Counted from the stretch's first letter, positions 6,659-15,536 are shown. The stretch: 64,000 bases of DNA from Chryseobacterium culicis (GCF_900108365.1 NZ_FNWQ01000005.1:62001-126000), one strand, 5' to 3'. Program-made: numbers and translations. Notes: generated by a model not told the origin, from the letters alone.

Positions 6659-8170
6659 ATGTTAGAAAGAATCAGATTAGAAAGTCTACGCGAAAAAGTT
6701 ACTACAGCAGAAAACGCAGTAAAAATCATTAAAGACGGTATGACCATCGGGTCCAGCGGCTTTACCAAAGCGGGTGACAGCAAAGCCATTTTGCCGGCTC
6801 TCGCTGAAAGGGGGAAAACAGAAGACCTGAAAGTCACTTTAATGACCGGAGCTTCACTGGGGCACGGAACAGACGGAAAGCTTGCAGAAGCCAATGTACT
6901 GAAGAAAAGGATGCCGTTTCAGGTGGATCCGATCTTAAGAAACAAAATCAACAATGGTGAAATTCTCTTTATCGATCAGCATTTAAGCGAAAGTGCCGAA
7001 CTTCTGCACACTAAAAATCTACAGAGCATTGACGTAGCCATTATTGAAGCAGCTTATATTGAAAGGGACGGAAGCATTGTTCCTACAACATCCGTAGGAA
7101 ATTCAGTAACCTTTGCAGCTTTGGCTAAAAAAGTGATTATTGAAATCAATACAGAAGTTCCTGAAGAAGTCTACGGAATCCATGATATTTACCAGGCCGA
7201 AGATTATCCTTACAGAAACGTCATTCCTATTGTTGCTCCATGGAACAAAATCGGGAGGAAAAGCATTCCGGTAGATCCTGAAAAAATTGAGGCTATTGTT
7301 TTTACCCACCGTAAAGACAGCCCGGCAGATATTGCAGAACCGGACGAAAAAACTACCGCTATTGCCAAACACCTTCTTGCCTTCTTTGAAAATGAAGTTC
7401 TTTTGGGGCGTCTTACCGACAGATTACTACCGCTTCAGGCAGGAATCGGTAAAGTGGCCAACGCTGTACTGACAGGATTTAAGGACAGTAATTTTTATGA
7501 CCTGACGATGTTTTCAGAAGTACTTCAGGACAGTACATTTGATCTGATCGATTCCGGTAAGCTAAGCTTTGCTTCTGCATCATCCATTACCGTTTCTCAG
7601 GAATGCTATGAAAGAGTTTTAGGAAACCTTTCGAAATACAAAGACAAATTTGTTTTACGACCTCAGAATATTTCCAATACACCCGGGCTGATCCGAAGAT
7701 TGGGAGTTATTGCCATCAATACAGCTATTGAGTCCGATATTTATGGAAACGTCAACTCCACGCATATCGGAGGAACCAAAATCATGAACGGAATCGGAGG
7801 ATCGGGAGACTTTGCAAGAAACGCTTATTTGAGTATTTTTGTAACGCAGGCAGCATCAAAAGGCAATAATATCTCGCATGTCCTTCCAATGGTTTCTCAT
7901 ACGGATCATACAGAACACGATGTTGATATTCTGGTAACGGATGTCGGATTGGCCGACTTAAGAGGATTAGCACCACGAGAAAGAGCCCAGAAAATCATTG
8001 ATAACTGTGTTCACCCGGATTATAAAGAAGAGCTGCAATCTTACTTCGACAGAGCATGTGAAAAAGGAGGCCATACCCCACATTTGCTGCATGAAGCATT
8101 CAGCTGGCATCTTAGATTTGCGGAAACAGGGACTATGAAACCCAAAATAGCTGTAGTAAATGCAAATTAG
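6659..8170 (+). CDS. Acetyl-CoA hydrolase/transferase family protein, succinyl-CoA:acetate CoA-transferase type
   Basis: 503 residues, the length of the Cat1/AarC/Ach1 branch. Seen: KDGMTIGSSGFTKAGDSK near residue 25, PTTSVGNSVTFA, the segment TMFSEVLQDSTFDLID carrying the likely catalytic Glu, and AIESDIYGNVNSTHIGG plus GIGGSGDFARNAY near the C-terminus. Family enzymes move CoA between succinyl-CoA and acetate (or hydrolyse acetyl-CoA). Its position after hmgA and before hppD suggests a role in handling the acetoacetate or acetyl units and succinyl-CoA balance produced by tyrosine breakdown; that is inference. It has its own promoter and a strong terminator, so it is an independent unit. Confidence 0.85.
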   Translation: MLERIRLESLREKVTTAENAVKIIKDGMTIGSSGFTKAGDSKAILPALAERGKTEDLKVTLMTGASLGHGTDGKLAEANVLKKRMPFQVDPILRNKINNGEILFIDQHLSESAELLHTKNLQSIDVAIIEAAYIERDGSIVPTTSVGNSVTFAALAKKVIIEINTEVPEEVYGIHDIYQAEDYPYRNVIPIVAPWNKIGRKSIPVDPEKIEAIVFTHRKDSPADIAEPDEKTTAIAKHLLAFFENEVLLGRLTDRLLPLQAGIGKVANAVLTGFKDSNFYDLTMFSEVLQDSTFDLIDSGKLSFASASSITVSQECYERVLGNLSKYKDKFVLRPQNISNTPGLIRRLGVIAINTAIESDIYGNVNSTHIGGTKIMNGIGGSGDFARNAYLSIFVTQAASKGNNISHVLPMVSHTDHTEHDVDILVTDVGLADLRGLAPRERAQKIIDNCVHPDYKEELQSYFDRACEKGGHTPHLLHEAFSWHLRFAETGTMKPKIAVVNAN

Positions 8171-8198
8171 AAATTTAAGTCCAAATAATAAACAAAAC

Positions 8199-8232
8199 AA
8201 AGGATTGAATGTGTTGACATTCAATCCTTTTT
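8199..8232 (+). terminator. Terminator after the succinate CoA-transferase
   Basis: AAAGGATTGAATGT (8199-8212) / ACATTCAATCCTTT (8217-8230) plus T-run. Confidence 0.9.
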
Positions 8233-8318
8233 CTTTGTAATCCCTATTGTCTTATTTACATGACAAAAATCTGTATAATATCCCTAAAATATTTATATGA
8301 ATATAAAATTATAAAGAT

Positions 8319-8326
8319 TATCTTTG
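8319..8326 (+). promoter_or_regulatory. -7 element for the second CoA-transferase
   Basis: TATCTTTG matches TAnnTTTG, 64 bases before ATG 8391, leaving an AT-rich leader that includes an ACTACTACCACCACCC stretch. Confidence 0.5.
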
Positions 8327-8390
8327 AAAGAATAGTAGTATTTTTTAATAAAAAAAACTACTACCACCACCCTGTTTAAAAAGACAAAAT

Positions 8391-9665
8391 ATGAATAATT
8401 ACATCAGCGCAGAAGAAGCAATATATACCATAAAAAGCGGAAACCGTGTATTTTTCCATGGCAGTGCATGTACTCCCAATTATCTGATTGATGAACTCGC
8501 CAGACAGGCTAACCGCCTTCAAAATGTAGAAATGGTTTCCATTACCCAACAAGGAAATGTAGAAATTGCAAAACCTGAATACAAAGACAGTTTTTTTATC
8601 AACTCTTTGTTTGTTTCTACTCCTGTACGTGATGCTGTGAATTCTGACCGCGGAGATTTTGTTCCCGTTTTCTTAAGTGAAATTCCCATTTTATTCAGAA
8701 AAAATATTCTTCCCTTAGATGTTGCACTGGTAACAGTTTCTCCACCAGACAGACACGGTTTCTGTACCCTTGGAACTTCTGTAGACATTGCAAGAGCGGC
8801 TGTAGATACCGCAAAAATCATTGTTGCTATTGTGAATCCCAGAATGCCAAGAACCCACGGAGACGGCATGATACACATCAGCAGAATCCATAAGCTGGTT
8901 TGGCATGAAGAAGAACTTCCCACTGTAGACTATGGGTCCAAAGTAGGACCAGAAGAAATGCTGGTCGGAAAAAATGTAGCAGAACTTATTGACGACAGAT
9001 CAACGCTGCAAATGGGAATCGGAACCATTCCCGATGCGGTTTTGAAGTGCCTTACCAATCATAAAGATCTGGGAATTCATACAGAGATGTTGAGTGACGG
9101 TGTTATTGACCTGATTCAGGATGATGTGATCAACAACAAATATAAAGGCTATAATGATAACAAAACCATTACCAGTTTCTGTTTCGGAACCCGCAAACTC
9201 TATGATTATGTAGATGACAATACCGTATTTGCTTTCAGAGACGTAAGTGAAGTCAATTTCCCCATCAACATCATGAGAAACAAAAAAATGGTAGCCATCA
9301 ATTCTGCTATTGAAATAGATCTTACAGGACAGGTATGTGCAGATTCCATCGGAACTATGCAGTACAGTGGAATCGGAGGACAAATGGACTTTATGCGTGG
9401 TGCTGCCTTAAGTGATGACGGAAAACCTATCATAGCCATTACCGCAAGAACGAAAAAAGGAATTTCCAGAATTGTTCCTTTCCTTAAACAGGGCGCAGGT
9501 GTAGTTACTACAAGAGGCCATATTCATTATGTAGTTACAGAGTATGGAACAGCCTATCTTTATGGTAAAAACCTCCGTCAGAGAGCCCAGGAATTGATAA
9601 GCATTGCCCATCCCGAAGACAGAGAAATGCTGGAAAGAGCAGCTTTTGAAAGGTTTAAACACTGA
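8391..9665 (+). CDS. 4-hydroxybutyrate CoA-transferase-like / acetyl-CoA hydrolase family protein
   Basis: 424 residues, the length of the 4-hydroxybutyrate/propionate-type CoA-transferases and shorter than its neighbour at 6659. Motifs: SGNRVFFHGSACTPNYLI at the N-terminus, ALVTVSPPDRHGFCTLG, LQMGIGTIPDAVL, and LGIHTEMLSDGVIDL with the catalytic Glu, then SIGTMQYSGIGGQMDFMRGA. The enzyme transfers CoA between an acyl-CoA and a free carboxylic acid; which acids cannot be told. Placement in the tyrosine catabolic island makes acetoacetate activation a candidate role, but this subfamily is also used with acetate and hydroxybutyrate. No terminator hairpin is evident in the 138 bases that follow. 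Confidence 0.85.
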   Translation: MNNYISAEEAIYTIKSGNRVFFHGSACTPNYLIDELARQANRLQNVEMVSITQQGNVEIAKPEYKDSFFINSLFVSTPVRDAVNSDRGDFVPVFLSEIPILFRKNILPLDVALVTVSPPDRHGFCTLGTSVDIARAAVDTAKIIVAIVNPRMPRTHGDGMIHISRIHKLVWHEEELPTVDYGSKVGPEEMLVGKNVAELIDDRSTLQMGIGTIPDAVLKCLTNHKDLGIHTEMLSDGVIDLIQDDVINNKYKGYNDNKTITSFCFGTRKLYDYVDDNTVFAFRDVSEVNFPINIMRNKKMVAINSAIEIDLTGQVCADSIGTMQYSGIGGQMDFMRGAALSDDGKPIIAITARTKKGISRIVPFLKQGAGVVTTRGHIHYVVTEYGTAYLYGKNLRQRAQELISIAHPEDREMLERAAFERFKH

Positions 9666-9769
9666 TAATCAAACTGTAAAGATTTCAAAACCGTTTTTTA
9701 TCTGAAAATTTAAAACAAACTTTGAAATCAACAGCAAAAAAACATACGAAAATATTAATATTTTGGCAG

Positions 9770-9777
9770 TATATTTG
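9770..9777 (+). promoter_or_regulatory. -7 element for the HTH-like gene
   Basis: TATATTTG, 26 bases before the TTG start at 9804. Confidence 0.5.
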
Positions 9778-9803
9778 ATAAAACTCATTCAAAAACAAGG
9801 AAA

Positions 9804-10595
9804 TTGAAAACTATATATAATTCGATACGGGACGAGGTTGTAAAGCATTCGAAGGTAAGGAATTCTGTTTTGGGGAATGTGAATGAATGGAAGAGAAGCC
9901 ATTATATTATTCTTTCCGAAATTATCAAAGACGAACTCTCTGAAGCTGAAGAGCTGAAAGGAGGCAAAAAATTTGAAATCGGAAATACCATTTCCCATGT
10001 TACCCTTCAGCGTTTTTTTGAAAACGATTATCAGGATAAAACCCACAGTGATCTCAGATTTTTAAAGACGCTTGACAAAATCTGTATTTTCCTGGGATAC
10101 AGAGACCTTAATGATTACATTCTTACCATCAGGTACAAAAAACAGGACGAAGATGAAACAGATGATCATGCGTACCTTAAGAAAATGGTATATGATTACT
10201 GCGCATCAGCTTTTGAATTTTATAAGCTGTTCCCCACTCACAATACCGGTCTTTTAAAAGATCTGGTATTTGATGATTCTCCTTTCCTGGAAAGAGCATC
10301 ACAATTCAGTAAGGAGTTGTGTGAAAGAGATTTTCACCTGGTTACCAAAAACAACAGATCTAACTACGAAGTTTTTGACATTCATGTGGTGACTGATGAG
10401 CCAGATAAGAAAATATTAGAATCTCAGGAATTCTGGAACCTTCTGTTTAAAGTAGGAGAAACCGGAGAAGAACATTTTGTAAACCAGCTAAGCACCCAGA
10501 TCTATTTTATCCGCAAAATAAATGACACCTGGAAGATTTGGGATAATTACAATCCTGACGCAGGAATGTTGAATAAAAGAATTGAAACTGTCTGA
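9804..10595 (+). CDS. Uncharacterised protein with HTH-like N-terminus and NTF2/IMS-like C-terminus
   Basis: 263 residues, soluble, no signal peptide. Residues about 60-105 (TISHVTLQRFF then LKTLDKICIFLGYRDLNDYI) resemble the DNA-binding-like module found in many Bacteroidota proteins, in which a TL-RFF helix is followed by a LGY-W/L-F box. The last 110 residues (FHLVTKNNRSNYEVFDIHVV, then IYFIRKINDTWKIWDNYNPD) look like a cone-shaped NTF2/ARC6-IMS-type domain. No ATG exists near the N-terminus; TTG 9804, preceded by AAGG, is the most likely start. It is in the middle of the tyrosine island and ends in a strong terminator. It might be a local regulator, but the function is not known. Confidence 0.65.
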   Translation: MKTIYNSIRDEVVKHSKVRNSVLGNVNEWKRSHYIILSEIIKDELSEAEELKGGKKFEIGNTISHVTLQRFFENDYQDKTHSDLRFLKTLDKICIFLGYRDLNDYILTIRYKKQDEDETDDHAYLKKMVYDYCASAFEFYKLFPTHNTGLLKDLVFDDSPFLERASQFSKELCERDFHLVTKNNRSNYEVFDIHVVTDEPDKKILESQEFWNLLFKVGETGEEHFVNQLSTQIYFIRKINDTWKIWDNYNPDAGMLNKRIETV

Positions 10596-10603
10596 AAAAT
10601 TAA

Positions 10604-10632
10604 GAAAGCCGTAGAGAATCTCTACGGCTTTC
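10604..10632 (+). terminator. Terminator after the HTH-like gene
   Basis: GAAAGCCGTAGAG (10604-10616) / CTCTACGGCTTTC (10620-10632); 13-base perfect stem, weak T-run. Confidence 0.75.
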
Positions 10633-10693
10633 ATGATTCGAAATATTTTTTTCACTTGTCTTTTGTATCACAAATGTAAGTAGCGCATTTGAG

Positions 10694-10720
10694 ACTTAAG
10701 AAACTTAAATATACTTAAGT
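10694..10720. promoter_or_regulatory. Three phased ACTTAAG repeats upstream of hppD
   Basis: ACTTAAG at 10694, ACTTAA at 10703 and ACTTAAGT at 10713 are spaced 9-10 bases, about one helical turn, roughly 115-140 bases before hppD. The same ACTTAAGT word recurs just before the flavin reductase-like gene (13986). Candidate binding array for a catabolic regulator. Confidence 0.4.
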
Positions 10721-10834
10721 AAACTCTTCTTTAACTTTATGTTAAATATATTCAATGAATACGCGGTATTATTTTCGCCATATCTAAGAATTTTGTAATT
10801 TGCATACCAATAAAATAAAAGTAAAAGAGAAAAT

Positions 10835-11965
10835 ATGTCAACACTTACATTTGCCGAGAAAATAGCTCAAGCAGAAAATTTCTTACCGATTAACGGTACA
10901 GATTATATTGAGTTTTATGTAGGAAATGCAAAACAGGCTGCCCATTATTACAAAACCGCTTTCGGTTTTCAGTCTGTAGCTTATGCCGGTCCTGAAACAG
11001 GAGTAAGAGACCGCGCATCTTATGTGCTTCAACAGGGAAAAATCAGATTGGTACTTACTACCGGATTAAAATCTGACTCTCCTATCAGCGAGCACGTAAA
11101 AAAACATGGTGACGGAGTAAAAATTTTGGCACTTTGGGTAGATGACGCTTATGCAGCTTTCGAAGAAACAACTAAAAGAGGCGGAAAACCTTATCTAGAG
11201 CCGGTAACGTTAACCGACGAGCAGGGTGAGGTAAGAATGTCCGGAATCTACACCTATGGTGAAACCGTTCACATGTTTATTGAAAGAAAGAATTATAACG
11301 GAGCTTTTATGCCTGGGTACGAAAAGTGGGAAAGTGATTATAAGCCTGAAGAAGCAGGTTTATTATACGTGGACCACTGCGTAGGAAATGTTGACTGGAA
11401 CAGAATGATCCCAACCGTTGAATGGTATGAAAAAGTAATGGGGTTTGTTAACATCCTTTCTTTTGATGACAAGCAGATCAACACAGAATATTCTGCACTG
11501 ATGTCTAAAGTAATGTCAAACGGAAACGGATACGCAAAATTCCCGATCAACGAACCTGCAGAAGGTAAGAAGAAATCGCAGGTAGAAGAATACCTTGATT
11601 TTTATGAGGGAGAAGGTGTGCAGCACATTGCGGTAGCAACCAAAGACATTATTCATACTGTAACAGAATTGAAGAAACGTGGTGTAGAATTCCTTTCTGC
11701 TCCGCCGGAAGCTTATTATGACATGGTTCCTGAAAGAGTGGGCCATATTGATGAAGATCTTAAAAAACTTCAGGAGTTAGGTATACTTATTGATCATGAT
11801 GAAGAAGGATACTTACTGCAGATCTTTACGAAGCCTGTAGAAGACCGTCCTACTCTATTCTTCGAAATTATTGAAAGACACGGTGCACAGAGTTTTGGCG
11901 CCGGAAACTTCAAAGCTTTATTCGAAGCATTAGAAAGAGAACAGGAAAGAAGAGGTAATCTTTAA
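10835..11965 (+). CDS. hppD: 4-Hydroxyphenylpyruvate dioxygenase
   Basis: 376 residues with two vicinal-oxygen-chelate domains. The 2-His-1-Glu iron site is visible as H181 (YVDHCVGNV), H264 (VQHIAVAT) and E344 (FFEIIERHG), and the C-terminal SFGAGNFKALFEALE helix is diagnostic. It converts 4-hydroxyphenylpyruvate to homogentisate with O2, CO2 release and side-chain migration, feeding hmgA. ATG 10835 follows AAAAGAGAAAAT. A terminator at 11984 separates it from the small secreted protein gene, and the phased ACTTAAG repeats upstream may control it. Confidence 0.96.
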   Translation: MSTLTFAEKIAQAENFLPINGTDYIEFYVGNAKQAAHYYKTAFGFQSVAYAGPETGVRDRASYVLQQGKIRLVLTTGLKSDSPISEHVKKHGDGVKILALWVDDAYAAFEETTKRGGKPYLEPVTLTDEQGEVRMSGIYTYGETVHMFIERKNYNGAFMPGYEKWESDYKPEEAGLLYVDHCVGNVDWNRMIPTVEWYEKVMGFVNILSFDDKQINTEYSALMSKVMSNGNGYAKFPINEPAEGKKKSQVEEYLDFYEGEGVQHIAVATKDIIHTVTELKKRGVEFLSAPPEAYYDMVPERVGHIDEDLKKLQELGILIDHDEEGYLLQIFTKPVEDRPTLFFEIIERHGAQSFGAGNFKALFEALEREQERRGNL

Positions 11966-11983
11966 TTTTACATTAAAAAATAC

Positions 11984-12022
11984 AAGTTTTGTCAGGATAT
12001 CGTATTCTGGCAAAACTTTTTT
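11984..12022 (+). terminator. Terminator after hppD
   Basis: AAGTTTTGTCAG (11984-11995) pairs with CTGGCAAAACTT (12007-12018) with one G-U, then T-run. It ends 14 bases before ATG 12037, ruling out the longer in-frame start upstream for the next gene. Confidence 0.8.
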
Positions 12023-12036
12023 ATAAAACACAGTTT

Positions 12037-12498
12037 ATGAGAAAATTTTTAATCGGGATTTTCCTATTGGGAACACTGGGGCTCAAAGCTCAGTTTGGCT
12101 CTCTTAATGAAATCCTTAACAGACTTGAACAGAGAAAAGGCATCAATCAGCATCTTGAAAATGTTAATATTGACAACAAGAAATTCGTTTTCATCAAAGA
12201 TGAAGCCGATCATACGGAAAGAGACTTTATTATTATCAAAGGAAATAATGCCACTTATGTAGAAGTTTTTGATGATAAAGCCACAGGGGAAAGCAGTTCT
12301 AATGTTTTCAGCGGCGATATCATCAGGAAAAAAAATATTATTTCTTTGCGGGCAGACATGCTTGAAAATAAAAAAATCCCCATGCCTGTTACCAAAACTT
12401 TATTGTTGACCCAGCAGGATAATATTCTGTATCTTATTGATGTCAATACCAAAGACAGATGGATCGACGAAACTTCTTTCTCAAAAAAGGCAAAGTAA
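12037..12498 (+). CDS. Small exported protein of unknown function
   Basis: 153 residues. A signal peptide (MRKFLIGIFLLGTLGLKAQ) is followed by a mature part rich in Lys/Asp/Glu with EILNRLEQRKGINQHLENVN and IIIKGNNATYVEVFDDKATG. No known motif is recognised. It lies between hppD and fahA on the same strand, 52 bases before fahA, so it may be co-transcribed with fahA; the spacing contains no hairpin. The start at 12037 is favoured because upstream in-frame sequence is the hppD terminator. Confidence 0.75.
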   Translation: MRKFLIGIFLLGTLGLKAQFGSLNEILNRLEQRKGINQHLENVNIDNKKFVFIKDEADHTERDFIIIKGNNATYVEVFDDKATGESSSNVFSGDIIRKKNIISLRADMLENKKIPMPVTKTLLLTQQDNILYLIDVNTKDRWIDETSFSKKAK

Positions 12499-12550
12499 AT
12501 TTTCGGGGAAATTCTCCGGATGATATGTTATCTAACTTAAATTTAAACTT

Positions 12551-13798
12551 ATGAAATCATTTGTAGACTATTCCTCAAATTCGGATTTTTCTATACATAA
12601 TATTCCTTTCGGAGTCGCAGTTTTTAACAAAGAATATATCGGATGCTGTACAAGAATCGGAGATCAGGTAATTGATCTTGCCACCTTGTACGATCTGGGC
12701 TATTTTGAAGATATTGAAGGATTAGACGACAATGTTTTTGAAGCGTATACCATCAACGAATTTATCGAATTGGGTAAACCTGTTACCAACGTGGTTCGTA
12801 CAAGAATCCAAACCTTATTACAGGAAGGATCTATTTTGTCAAAAGACCAGAAAACCATCGAAGAAGCCTTCTATGACCTGGATAAAGTAAAAATGATGAT
12901 GCCCGTTCACATTCCGAACTACACAGATTTCTACAGCAGCATCGAACACGCTACCAATGTAGGAAAAATGTTCCGGGATCCGGAAAATGCCTTATTGCCC
13001 AACTGGAAACATCTACCTGTAGGTTACCACGGAAGAGCTTCCTCTATTGTAGTTTCCGGAACAGAAATTAACCGTCCGAAGGGCCAGATGAAACCTGCAG
13101 ATGCAGATAAACCTGTCTTCGGGCCATGTAAGCAGCTGGATTTCGAACTGGAAATGGCTTTCATCATCAACAAAAATACAGAGATGGGAGAAAGCATCTC
13201 TACCAAAGATGCTGAAGATGCCATCTTCGGAATGGTAGTTTTCAACGACTGGTCTGCAAGAGATATCCAATCCTGGGAATATGTTCCGCTAGGGCCATTT
13301 CTGGCAAAAAACTTCGGATCATCAATTTCTCCGTGGGTAGTTACGCTTGAAGCCCTGGAACCATTCAGAACAGCTTCTCCTCATCAGGATCCTGAGGTTT
13401 TAGAGTATTTAAAATTTGAAGGTGATAAAAATTATGATATCAACCTTGAAGTATATATTCAGCCTGAAAATGGAGATCAGAACCTGATCTGCCAAAGCAA
13501 CTACAAGCACATGTACTGGAATATGACCCAGCAGCTGGCTCACCACACTGTAAACGGATGTAACGTGGAAGTTGGTGATCTGTATGCCAGCGGTACCATT
13601 TCCGGAAATGATCCCAAATCTTTCGGATCTATGCTTGAATTGACATGGAGAGGACAAAATCCTTTATCATTAAGCAATGGAGAAGAAAGAAAATTCATTG
13701 AAGATAATGATACGGTAACGATGAAAGCGTGGGCTGAAAAAGACGGGGTAAGAGTAGGTTTCGGTGAAGTTTCAGGGAAAATTATACCGACAGTTTAA
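12551..13798 (+). CDS. fahA: Fumarylacetoacetase
   Basis: 415 residues. The N-terminal SH3-like part includes NIPFGVAVF; the catalytic domain has DFYSSIEHATNVGKMFRDP (Asp, His and metal site), LPVGYHGRASSIV, QLDFELEMAFI (Glu ligands), NDWSARDIQSWEYVPLGPFLAKNF and SGNDPKSFGSMLELTW. It hydrolyses fumarylacetoacetate to fumarate and acetoacetate, the last step of the homogentisate pathway. It stands with hppD and hmgA in this island. Maleylacetoacetate isomerase, the step before it, is not encoded in the window. Confidence 0.96.
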   Translation: MKSFVDYSSNSDFSIHNIPFGVAVFNKEYIGCCTRIGDQVIDLATLYDLGYFEDIEGLDDNVFEAYTINEFIELGKPVTNVVRTRIQTLLQEGSILSKDQKTIEEAFYDLDKVKMMMPVHIPNYTDFYSSIEHATNVGKMFRDPENALLPNWKHLPVGYHGRASSIVVSGTEINRPKGQMKPADADKPVFGPCKQLDFELEMAFIINKNTEMGESISTKDAEDAIFGMVVFNDWSARDIQSWEYVPLGPFLAKNFGSSISPWVVTLEALEPFRTASPHQDPEVLEYLKFEGDKNYDINLEVYIQPENGDQNLICQSNYKHMYWNMTQQLAHHTVNGCNVEVGDLYASGTISGNDPKSFGSMLELTWRGQNPLSLSNGEERKFIEDNDTVTMKAWAEKDGVRVGFGEVSGKIIPTV

Positions 13799-13916
13799 TT
13801 TTATCTGCATGTAAACTCTGCACCAGGCTACTATCAGATCTTACTGATTTTGAAAATCTACAAGGTTTGGTGGATGACATCGCTAAAATATGCTGCGAGA
13901 CAGTTGTATTAGAAGT

Positions 13917-13967
13917 GTCATGCTAAGCTCCAGCTATAGGTTTACGAACGAAGTTCGCAAAGCATCT
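13917..13967. repeat. Degenerate copy of the palindromic TCATGCTGAGC/GAAGCAT repeat
   Basis: TCATGCTAAGCTCCAGCT at the left and GTTCGCAAAGCATC at the right resemble the arms of the intact palindromic element at 34931-35021. It occupies part of the 220-base gap after fahA. Confidence 0.45.
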
Positions 13968-13985
13968 TTTAATATCATTTTAAAT

Positions 13986-14003
13986 ACTTAAGTCGAATTA
14001 AGT
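13986..14003. promoter_or_regulatory. ACTTAAGT motif upstream of the flavin reductase-like gene
   Basis: ACTTAAGT (13986-13993) and TTAAGT (13998-14003) lie 16-33 bases before ATG 14019; the word is shared with the array before hppD. Confidence 0.35.
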
Positions 14004-14018
14004 GTTACAAGTAAAAAC

Positions 14019-14840
14019 ATGAAAACAGTAATCCCCTCCGAGATAACCTCCGTACAGCTTCAGACCATTATGCAGACGGCCGTTTCGCCACGGCCCATTG
14101 CTTTGGCTTCCACGGTAGATAAAGACGGTAACAGCAACTTATCTCCATTCAGTTTTTTTAATATGTTCAGTACGGTGCCTCCTATTTTAATATTTTCACC
14201 GTCAAGAAGAGTTCGGGACAATACAACGAAACATACCCTGGAAAATATTCTTGAAGTACCGCAAGTGGTCATCGGAACAGTGAATTTTCCTATTGTACAG
14301 CAGGTTTCTTTAGCTTCTACAGAATATGAAACGGGAATTAATGAATTTATCAAATCCGGCCTTACCATGAAGGACGCAGATCTGGTACAGCCTAAACTGA
14401 TTGATGAATGCCCTGTCAACTTTGAATGTAAAGTATTAGAGGTAAAATCATTGGGAGATCAGGGAGGCGCAGGAAATCTGATAATCTGTGAAGTTCAGAA
14501 AATTCATATCAGAGAAGAATATCTGAATGAATCCGGAAACCTCGATCAGAAAAAGCTGGATATGGTAGCCCGCTTAGGCAGCAACTGGTATTCCAGAAGC
14601 AATGAAAACAGCCTCTTTGAAGTACCAAAACCTTTGGTAACAAAAGGAATTGGCTTTGATCTGCTTCCTGATGCCATAAAGTACAGCAAAGTATTTACAG
14701 GAAATGACCTTGGAATGCTTGCCAATACGGAAGTCTTACCTGCCGGTAACTTCCATGGTGATGAAAGCATTCATCTGGATGCCCAGAAACTCCTTCTGGA
14801 AAATAAAATTGAAGAAGCGTGGGCTTTGCTTACGGTATAA
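14019..14840 (+). CDS. Flavin reductase-like (FMN-binding split barrel) protein
   Basis: 273 residues with the flavin reductase-like split-barrel features: AVSPRPIALASTVDKDGNSNLSPFSFFNMFSTVPP for FMN binding and HTLENILEVPQVVIGTVN. The C-terminal 90 residues (LGSNWYSRSNENSLFEVPKP onward) are an extension seen in Bacteroidota members. Such proteins bind FMN and reduce it or use it as a cofactor. The gene sits next to fahA and is bounded by a strong terminator, so it may belong to aromatic amino-acid catabolism in this lineage; its reaction is not known. Confidence 0.78.
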   Translation: MKTVIPSEITSVQLQTIMQTAVSPRPIALASTVDKDGNSNLSPFSFFNMFSTVPPILIFSPSRRVRDNTTKHTLENILEVPQVVIGTVNFPIVQQVSLASTEYETGINEFIKSGLTMKDADLVQPKLIDECPVNFECKVLEVKSLGDQGGAGNLIICEVQKIHIREEYLNESGNLDQKKLDMVARLGSNWYSRSNENSLFEVPKPLVTKGIGFDLLPDAIKYSKVFTGNDLGMLANTEVLPAGNFHGDESIHLDAQKLLLENKIEEAWALLTV

Positions 14841-14842
14841 TA

Positions 14843-14876
14843 AAAAATCGGCCTGAAATTTCAGGCCGATTTTTTT
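14843..14876 (+). terminator. Terminator after the flavin reductase-like gene
   Basis: ATCGGCCTGAA (14847-14857) / TTCAGGCCGAT (14860-14870) with flanking A and T runs. Confidence 0.9.
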
Positions 14877-15029
14877 ATTATAAGATGGAAGTCAGAGGGC
14901 GGATGCTGGAAGCTGGCGGTTGTTTAAAATAACTGTTTCCCAATTAAATAACTTTTTGGAAAACAGTTCTATTTTGATTTCAACAGATATGGAATGCCGG
15001 CAATATATTCCCGCTTCCGTTACCCTTTG

Positions 15030-15536
15030 TTACTTCGCCTTTAATGATTCAGAAATAACGATCTTTCCTTTTTCGGCAAATTCTGTTGCCTTACCATTTT
15101 TATCAATGGAAACATTCAGATTATCATTTTTAGCATCGTAAAAGATACTGGTAGCATACCCCGGGCAGTCATGCTGTTTGCAGCCGGTAATCTTATAAAT
15201 TCCGTTTTCAGAAGCAATTGGACTTTCCACATTAAAATTCTTTACCATTTCATCATATTGAGCTCCCGTCAGCTTTTTCAACCTTTCTGTGATGTTTTTA
15301 TCTTCAAAAAACTTAATATCGTTGGGGTATTTACCTGCATTTTTGGTAATAATATTATCCGCAGCCGGAGCAGAAGACGGTGGTGATGCTACAGAATCGT
15401 TTTTTGTAACTACAGAATCCGTAGGTGCTGCTGTAGCCAGAGTGTCTGTACTGACAGAAGATTCTGTTTTGACTTCTTTTTTACAGGATACAACACATAA
15501 TGAAAGCGCAAATGCGCCTGCAATAATTTTTTTCAT
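15030..15536 (-). CDS. Lipoprotein of unknown function
   Basis: 168 residues. A lipobox is visible (LSLCVVSC, lipidated C18) followed by KKE, then a Ser/Thr/Pro/Ala-rich linker of about 45 residues and a compact domain from about residue 65 with NITERLKKLTGAQYDEMV and a cysteine pair in TGCKQHDCPGY. Probably anchored in the outer or inner membrane facing the periplasm. No family is recognised. It is downstream of the alpha/beta hydrolase at 15586 on the same strand with a 49-base gap, possibly one transcript. Confidence 0.75.
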   Translation of the reverse strand: MKKIIAGAFALSLCVVSCKKEVKTESSVSTDTLATAAPTDSVVTKNDSVASPPSSAPAADNIITKNAGKYPNDIKFFEDKNITERLKKLTGAQYDEMVKNFNVESPIASENGIYKITGCKQHDCPGYATSIFYDAKNDNLNVSIDKNGKATEFAEKGKIVISESLKAK

